This document shows positions 8,162 to 11,990 of a stretch of 11,990 nucleotides of DNA, in pieces; the first letter of the stretch is position 1; each line of letters starts with the position of its first letter. Location: NCBI GenBank assembly GCA_028718265.1, contig JAQUMG010000035.1, positions 1-11,990 of the forward strand, written 5' to 3'. Origin of the DNA: Candidatus Omnitrophota bacterium. GTDB lineage: Bacteria; Omnitrophota; Koll11; JAHIPI01. The position numbers and the translations under genes were made by a program. The notes under the pieces are model-generated. The model made no database searches and was not told the DNA's origin. It saw nothing but the letters and a program-made list of their open reading frames with translations.

Positions 8162-10297
8162 ATGAAACCGCGTACAACGGTATTTTTATGCCTGTTTTTA
8201 TTAACCTCCTTTATAAACTTATCTTCCACCCTTGCCGCAGACCAAAAATCACCCGCTGAGACATATCTTGATGAACTATATGCACAGGGCAAAGAACGTG
8301 TCATAGTTTCATTTAAAGATGATGCGACTGTAGATTCTTCCTTAGTTGATAAGTATAGTGGCAAGCTGATCCGTGTCTTTACCACTATTAAAGCCCTTGT
8401 ATGCGAGATTCCCGAGGCAAATATAGAGGCATTTAAGAATGAACCATCCGTCAAAAGTATATCCCCTGACACCATCGTTAAATCTCAGCCCGGTTCCGAA
8501 GAGCGCGATCCCCAGGAGTTAAGAGAATTTAACCGTCTCAAGAGAGAATACCTCAGGAAGATAAGAGCGGCGCAGAATGCGGCAAGGCAGGAGGCATTAC
8601 AGGAATATCTCCAGTCGCTCAGGTCATATCTTGTGCAAATGAGAAGGCTCACGGCCCTGCATAACGCCGCCCCAATCAAGCTTAAAAAGATATATCAGAG
8701 ACTCATCAGTCTGTGTAACGCAAGGCAAAAAGCAGCCCTGAAGATATATATGGCCAAGCTTGATGCGGCAAGGAATGTTTATGTTACCGCGCTTAGCGAT
8801 ACGGAAATAGCTGTAAATGAAGGAATAAATCTCATGTATTCCGGCCCTGCCACAGTGAGATGGAACAATCTGGAAGCCGGCTTAAACTCCAAAGCTGCCT
8901 GGGATAGATATGACTTGGACGGTACGGGAATAAAAATCGCAATTATTGATACAGGTATAAATTATATGGTAGCAGATCTGGGCGGCGGTATGGGCCCCGG
9001 CTTTAAATGTCTGGGAGGATATGATTTTGTAGATGATGATGGTGACCCCATCAATCCAGCTGCTGATGAAGCGCATGGTACTGAAGTTGCCGCGTTAGCA
9101 GTAGGCGCAGGTGCTTATAAAGTGGTAGGTGTGGCATATAATGCAAATTACTATGCTTTGAGAGTTGCACAGGGAGCAAATATATCTACTGCACTGGTTA
9201 GCGATGTTATGTCTGCTATTGAGTGGGCTTCCACCGAACCACACAAGGCAGATATAATCTCGATGAGTTTGGGCGTATATGATGAGGATCAAGCAGGTAA
9301 TCCTCTTTGGCCATTTATTAAACAAGAATTCGAAGCTGTATGCAATAATGCTTATAATGCAGGCGTTGTTTTAGTAGCAGCTTCGGGGAATAGAGGTTAT
9401 AATCATTCTAGCTATCCAGCTGCTTTTGCAAACGTGATTTCTGTAGGAGCACATGCTGAAGATCAGACAATTTATGATTATCTGGGATATAGTTCGAATG
9501 GCGGTGTTGATATAGTAGCTCCGGGCGCCCATGTTTATAGTATTCATCCTGATAACAGTGCATGGTGGACTTGGGGGACATCTGTTTCTACCCCTCATGC
9601 CGCAGGTTTACTCGCTCTCCAACTTCAATATGCAAGACAAAATAACATCCAGCCCAATAACGGCTATCTCTGGGAACTCATGAACCATTCCTCTAAAAAT
9701 ATATACCTTGATCCTTTATATCAAGGCAAAGGCAAAGCCTGGCTGGCAGATACCATACCACCGCCCACACCTCGAGACGAAATGTCACCACCTTGGGAGC
9801 CGAAAGACGGCGGCATAGATTGCATGGCCGAAAAATGGCCGTTAAGTTACAGTTTCGTGTATGACAATTACGCCTTTATTGACAGGGATGGCTATCCGGC
9901 CTATTATATAGGTACGACGATGTATCAGGATATAACACTCACCAATAATACCAATACTTCCGGCAATTACCCCGACTATATCGAAAATCTGAACATTACC
10001 ACTACTCAGGCATATTATCAGGCGTACGGCGAAGCAATACTGCCCGGCGCACCGGAAGAGCTGCTTTATGACAACTATATATCGCCGCCTTATATGGATC
10101 CCGGAGAGCAATTAATACAGTCTGATACATATTATCTCCCATGGACCATGCATTCCGGCCTTGACAGGACCATCCTTAATCTTGAATTCGAATTCCTGGA
10201 AGACACCAATAACCGCCTTATAAAAGTAACATATCCCTATGCCAGCATCTGGTGCCCCCCGGCAATTATCAACGAAGGCTTCCCGGTGGCGGAATAA
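8162..10297 (+). CDS. Secreted subtilase (S8) with helical insert and novel C-terminal domain, copy 2
   Basis: A 711-residue paralog of the preceding gene with the same order of domains. The signal peptide (1-25, cleavage after TLA) is unrelated in sequence to that of copy 1, but both mature N-termini read ADQKSPAETYLDEL. The propeptide runs to about 109 and the charged helical segment spans about 113-213, shorter by 15 residues because the stretch matching copy 1 175-190 is reduced to one residue (I177). The S8 catalytic residues are intact: D263 (IDTGI), H305 (HGTE), N410 (ASGN) and S474 (WGTSVSTPHAAG). The linker after the protease domain is Pro-rich (TIPPPTPRDE) and about 20 residues shorter than in copy 1. 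The C-terminal domain (about 545-711) keeps C553 and C698, IENLNITTTQAYYQAY and TYPYASIWCPP. Its ATG follows AGAGGGGG. A strong terminator follows, so the protease pair ends here. Target unknown. Confidence 0.93.
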   Translation: MKPRTTVFLCLFLLTSFINLSSTLAADQKSPAETYLDELYAQGKERVIVSFKDDATVDSSLVDKYSGKLIRVFTTIKALVCEIPEANIEAFKNEPSVKSISPDTIVKSQPGSEERDPQELREFNRLKREYLRKIRAAQNAARQEALQEYLQSLRSYLVQMRRLTALHNAAPIKLKKIYQRLISLCNARQKAALKIYMAKLDAARNVYVTALSDTEIAVNEGINLMYSGPATVRWNNLEAGLNSKAAWDRYDLDGTGIKIAIIDTGINYMVADLGGGMGPGFKCLGGYDFVDDDGDPINPAADEAHGTEVAALAVGAGAYKVVGVAYNANYYALRVAQGANISTALVSDVMSAIEWASTEPHKADIISMSLGVYDEDQAGNPLWPFIKQEFEAVCNNAYNAGVVLVAASGNRGYNHSSYPAAFANVISVGAHAEDQTIYDYLGYSSNGGVDIVAPGAHVYSIHPDNSAWWTWGTSVSTPHAAGLLALQLQYARQNNIQPNNGYLWELMNHSSKNIYLDPLYQGKGKAWLADTIPPPTPRDEMSPPWEPKDGGIDCMAEKWPLSYSFVYDNYAFIDRDGYPAYYIGTTMYQDITLTNNTNTSGNYPDYIENLNITTTQAYYQAYGEAILPGAPEELLYDNYISPPYMDPGEQLIQSDTYYLPWTMHSGLDRTILNLEFEFLEDTNNRLIKVTYPYASIWCPPAIINEGFPVAE
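8229..8488 (+). repeat. Duplicated propeptide-coding DNA, copy 2
   Basis: Partner of 5916-6175 at a constant offset of 2313 bases. Of the 23 hand-counted differences, many are at third codon positions, consistent with both copies being kept under selection. Confidence 0.85.
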
Positions 10298-10311
10298 AGC
10301 CACATTGCTAC

Positions 10312-10345
10312 AAAGGCGGCTGGTTTTTCAGCCGCCTTTTTTATT
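10312..10345 (+). terminator. Rho-independent terminator after subtilase 2
   Basis: An 11-base perfect stem, AAAGGCGGCTG (10312-10322) with CAGCCGCCTTT (10329-10339), closes a GTTTTT loop and runs into a T-rich tract. It is 14 bases after the subtilase stop. The poly-A on the left arm means it might also work weakly in the opposite direction. Confidence 0.93.
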
Positions 10346-10370
10346 TTGCACATTTCCAGGTTTATTTTGC

Positions 10371-10399
10371 TTGGGATTTTTTATGTCTAGGAGTATAAT
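10371..10399 (+). promoter_or_regulatory. Sigma-70-type promoter for pseudopilin 2
   Basis: -35 TTGGGA (10371-10376), 17-base spacer and a perfect -10 TATAAT (10394-10399). The downstream ATG lies 50 bases from the -10, with AGGAG just before it. Confidence 0.75.
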
Positions 10400-10449
10400 T
10401 TGGAGTAGGGGTAATAAGAAACGGATCACTTTGGAACAGGAGTAAGCTT

Positions 10450-11124
10450 ATGAACAGCAAAGGGCGTAAACCTGAAAGAGCTTTTACGTTAGTAGAGCTT
10501 TTAGTTGTTATCGCCATAATAGGAATAGTCATGTTAATGGTTTCTTCTGCACTCGGCAAGGCGCGGGGAGCTGCGCGGAAGGCGGCTTGTATTAATAATT
10601 TGCGGCAATTAGGGATAGCTATGCAGATGTACTCGGATGACCACGCGGGAGTATGGCTGGATCTTTCTACAATTCCAAGCGGCGTTGGTATTATACTTCC
10701 CGGCGGTATCGCATATTGGTTGTCTCAACCTGCGATTGTAGTGGCTAGAAAGCAAACCCAAATCGGTGCCTATTGGCCGGATTATGCGGATGACCCCTCT
10801 ATTTATCTTTGCCCTTCCGATAAAGCATTAGCCGGCGATGTCCAATCTCCCCTGAACCTTAAGAAAGATCCGATACCACCCAACGCCTCTAGTTCTTATT
10901 CATGGGTTTATAAACAGGGTAGCGGGCCGGCTTTTTCAGATGGCTGCCTGCTCCATCAATATCCGCGCCGCGTATTAATATTCGATTCATTTTTGTTCCA
11001 TAATAATGCTTTTAACGGCCTTTATTCGGACGGAAGCGTGCGTAGTTTTAGTTTCAGTACGACGGCAGAGGGGGTATTTCAAACAGAAGCGATCGCAAGA
11101 TATGTTGTACAACTAGTACCGTAG
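10450..11124 (+). CDS. Prepilin-type protein with H-X9-DG motif (pseudopilin 2)
   Basis: A 224-residue pseudopilin. Its basic leader MNSKGRKPERA is followed by FTLVELLVVIAIIGIVMLMV, with Glu at +5 (E16) but Ala rather than Gly at the -1 cleavage position (A11). The region CINNLRQLGIAMQMYSDDH (47-65) and a CPSD motif (121-124) match pseudopilin 1 in order and spacing type. An exact H-X9-DG is present: H184, nine residues, D194-G195 (LYSDGSV). It is longer than pseudopilin 1, with an extra segment about 66-118 and another cysteine (C166). It is predicted to be membrane-anchored and processed by a prepilin peptidase encoded elsewhere. The start ATG 10450 follows CAGGAG (10436-10441). It sits between a terminator and a new promoter, so it is transcribed alone. 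Its function in a secretion or pilus-like structure is inferred from the family. Confidence 0.88.
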   Translation: MNSKGRKPERAFTLVELLVVIAIIGIVMLMVSSALGKARGAARKAACINNLRQLGIAMQMYSDDHAGVWLDLSTIPSGVGIILPGGIAYWLSQPAIVVARKQTQIGAYWPDYADDPSIYLCPSDKALAGDVQSPLNLKKDPIPPNASSSYSWVYKQGSGPAFSDGCLLHQYPRRVLIFDSFLFHNNAFNGLYSDGSVRSFSFSTTAEGVFQTEAIARYVVQLVP

Positions 11125-11155
11125 AAACACTTTCCAACCCGTCAGCTTTTTCCTC

Positions 11156-11184
11156 TTGACTAATGATTTATAGTGAATTAAAGT
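11156..11184 (+). promoter_or_regulatory. Possible promoter for the 2-oxoacid oxidoreductase
   Basis: -35 TTGACT (11156-11161), 17-base spacer and a -10 of TAAAGT (11179-11184), only four matches to consensus. The TTTTCCTC leading into the -35 resembles that before the subtilase 2 promoter. The transcription start would fall just before GGAGGAG (11192-11198), giving a very short 5' leader. Confidence 0.45.
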
Positions 11185-11200
11185 ATGGGGGGGAGGAGCG

Positions 11201-11990
11201 ATGGCCGAATACTCAATTCTCATAGGCGGAAAAGCCGGCGAGGGCATAAATCAGGCCGGCTCTATAATAGCGCAGCTATTTAATACCATAGGTTATCGTA
11301 CCTATGTCTATTTCGATTACCCTTCTCTCATAAGGGGAGGCCACAACTTTTCTATTATCCGGGCCTCTAAGGATAAAGTAGAAACCCACAGGAATAAAGT
11401 AGATTTCATACTCGCCTTAAACCAGGATTGCGTAACGTCCCATAAAGACAGATTAAAAGATGATTCGATAATAATATACGATGCGGACACCGTTAAAGCG
11501 GACGGCCGCGGATTTTCTATTACCAAGATAGCGAAAGAAGAGAAGGCCGAACCTATAATGCGCAATTCCTGCATAATAGGATGTTTCGCGAAAACCGCGG
11601 GCATAGCATGGGACGTATTGGAAGCGGTTTTAAGAAAAAGCATAACAAGAGAGACAGAGCTTAACCTCAAACTCGCCAGGCGCGGATATGATGCGGCGGA
11701 AGAAGCGCGCAGGATCGAGCCCATTCAACAAAAGAGCATCCCTATCCTTACCGGCAATGAAGCTGTCGGTATGGGCCTGGTCAAAGGCGGCCTTAAGAAT
11801 TATATTTCCTATCCGATGACACCTACGTCGAGCCTCCTGCATTTTCTGGCGCAGGAAGCTGAAAAATTCTCGATAAAAGTTATCCATCCCGAAAACGAAA
11901 TCAGCGTTATATTGATGGCGCTCGGGTTTTCTTATATGGGTGAGCGGACGGCGGTCGGCACATCCGGCGGAGGATTCTGCCTGATGACGG
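11201..11990 (+). CDS. korA: 2-oxoacid:ferredoxin oxidoreductase, fused gamma-alpha subunit (3' end missing)
   Basis: An open frame of 263 complete codons runs to the right edge without a stop. Residues 1 to about 175 are the gamma domain: GGKAGEGINQAGSIIAQLF (9-27) followed by FDYPSLIRGGHNF (38-50), the CoA-related 2-oxoacid oxidoreductase gamma fold. Residues about 182-263 begin the alpha subunit: GNEAVGMGLVKGG (185-197), YPMTPTSS (204-211), the substrate-contact motif, HPENE (229-233), and TSGGGF (254-259). This gamma-alpha fusion is characteristic of KorA-type 2-oxoglutarate or related oxidoreductases, cytoplasmic thiamine-diphosphate enzymes that transfer electrons to ferredoxin. The beta subunit, carrying thiamine diphosphate and an Fe-S cluster, would be expected next, outside this window. 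ATG 11201 follows a strong GGAGGAG with 2 bases between, so the effective SD is GGGAGG (11191-11196). The true substrate (2-oxoglutarate or another 2-oxoacid) cannot be told. Confidence 0.9.
   Translation, partial: MAEYSILIGGKAGEGINQAGSIIAQLFNTIGYRTYVYFDYPSLIRGGHNFSIIRASKDKVETHRNKVDFILALNQDCVTSHKDRLKDDSIIIYDADTVKADGRGFSITKIAKEEKAEPIMRNSCIIGCFAKTAGIAWDVLEAVLRKSITRETELNLKLARRGYDAAEEARRIEPIQQKSIPILTGNEAVGMGLVKGGLKNYISYPMTPTSSLLHFLAQEAEKFSIKVIHPENEISVILMALGFSYMGERTAVGTSGGGFCLMT

Noticed and set aside
5863..8475. Matching antisense ORFs in both subtilase propeptide regions (5863-6162 and 8122-8475)
   Set aside because: They are similar to each other only because the sense strand is duplicated; no ribosome-binding site or recognisable protein, and third-position changes follow the sense frame.
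5855..10297. Tandem subtilases as part of a mobile element
   Set aside because: No transposase, integrase, terminal inverted repeats or tRNA target is visible; an ordinary tandem duplication explains the structure.
1..11990. CRISPR arrays, tRNA or rRNA genes
   Set aside because: No regularly spaced short repeats and no recognisable tRNA or rRNA sequence were seen on either strand.

Overview
The window is bacterial and gene-dense. The combination of two prepilin-type proteins carrying an exact H-X9-DG signature, a Sm-like PVC-style envelope domain fused to a hydrolase, and a ferredoxin-dependent 2-oxoacid oxidoreductase suggests an anaerobic, uncultivated member of the PVC/Omnitrophota-like lineages. 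The lineage is an inference from gene content only; there is no rRNA or other marker in the window.

Left part (1-4889): a compact, same-strand run with gaps of a few bases or overlaps. It encodes a PP-loop tRNA thiolation-type enzyme with a C-terminal NFACT-R-like RNA-binding region, a CopA-type copper P1B-ATPase, a short and apparently frameshifted small ORF (3262-3367), a thiol peroxidase (Tpx), and, overlapping tpx by ATGA, an exported Sm-like/alpha-beta-hydrolase fusion. Sulfur and tRNA chemistry, copper efflux and peroxide removal are a plausible stress or housekeeping grouping, but only the tight spacing links them.

Right part (4890-11990): the architecture changes. Each gene stands alone, with a promoter-like sequence in front of it and clear rho-independent terminators after two of them. 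The order is H-X9-DG pseudopilin, subtilase copy 1, subtilase copy 2, H-X9-DG pseudopilin, and then the start of a fused gamma-alpha 2-oxoacid:ferredoxin oxidoreductase that runs off the end. Four promoters (5056, 5761, 8091, 10371) have a 17-bp spacer, and three of them also have an extended -10 TGn element; a fifth (11156) is weaker.

The most interesting locus is 5056-11124: two tandem paralogous secreted S8 proteases bracketed by two pseudopilins. The proteases share an unusual layout: signal peptide, I9-like propeptide, a charged helical insert, an S8 catalytic domain with a HGTE (not HGTH) histidine motif, and a Tyr-rich C-terminal domain I do not recognise. Similarity starts sharply at the signal-peptidase cleavage site (about 91% DNA identity over the next 260 bases by hand count), while signal peptides and promoters are unrelated. 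Whether proteases and pseudopilins work together is speculation.
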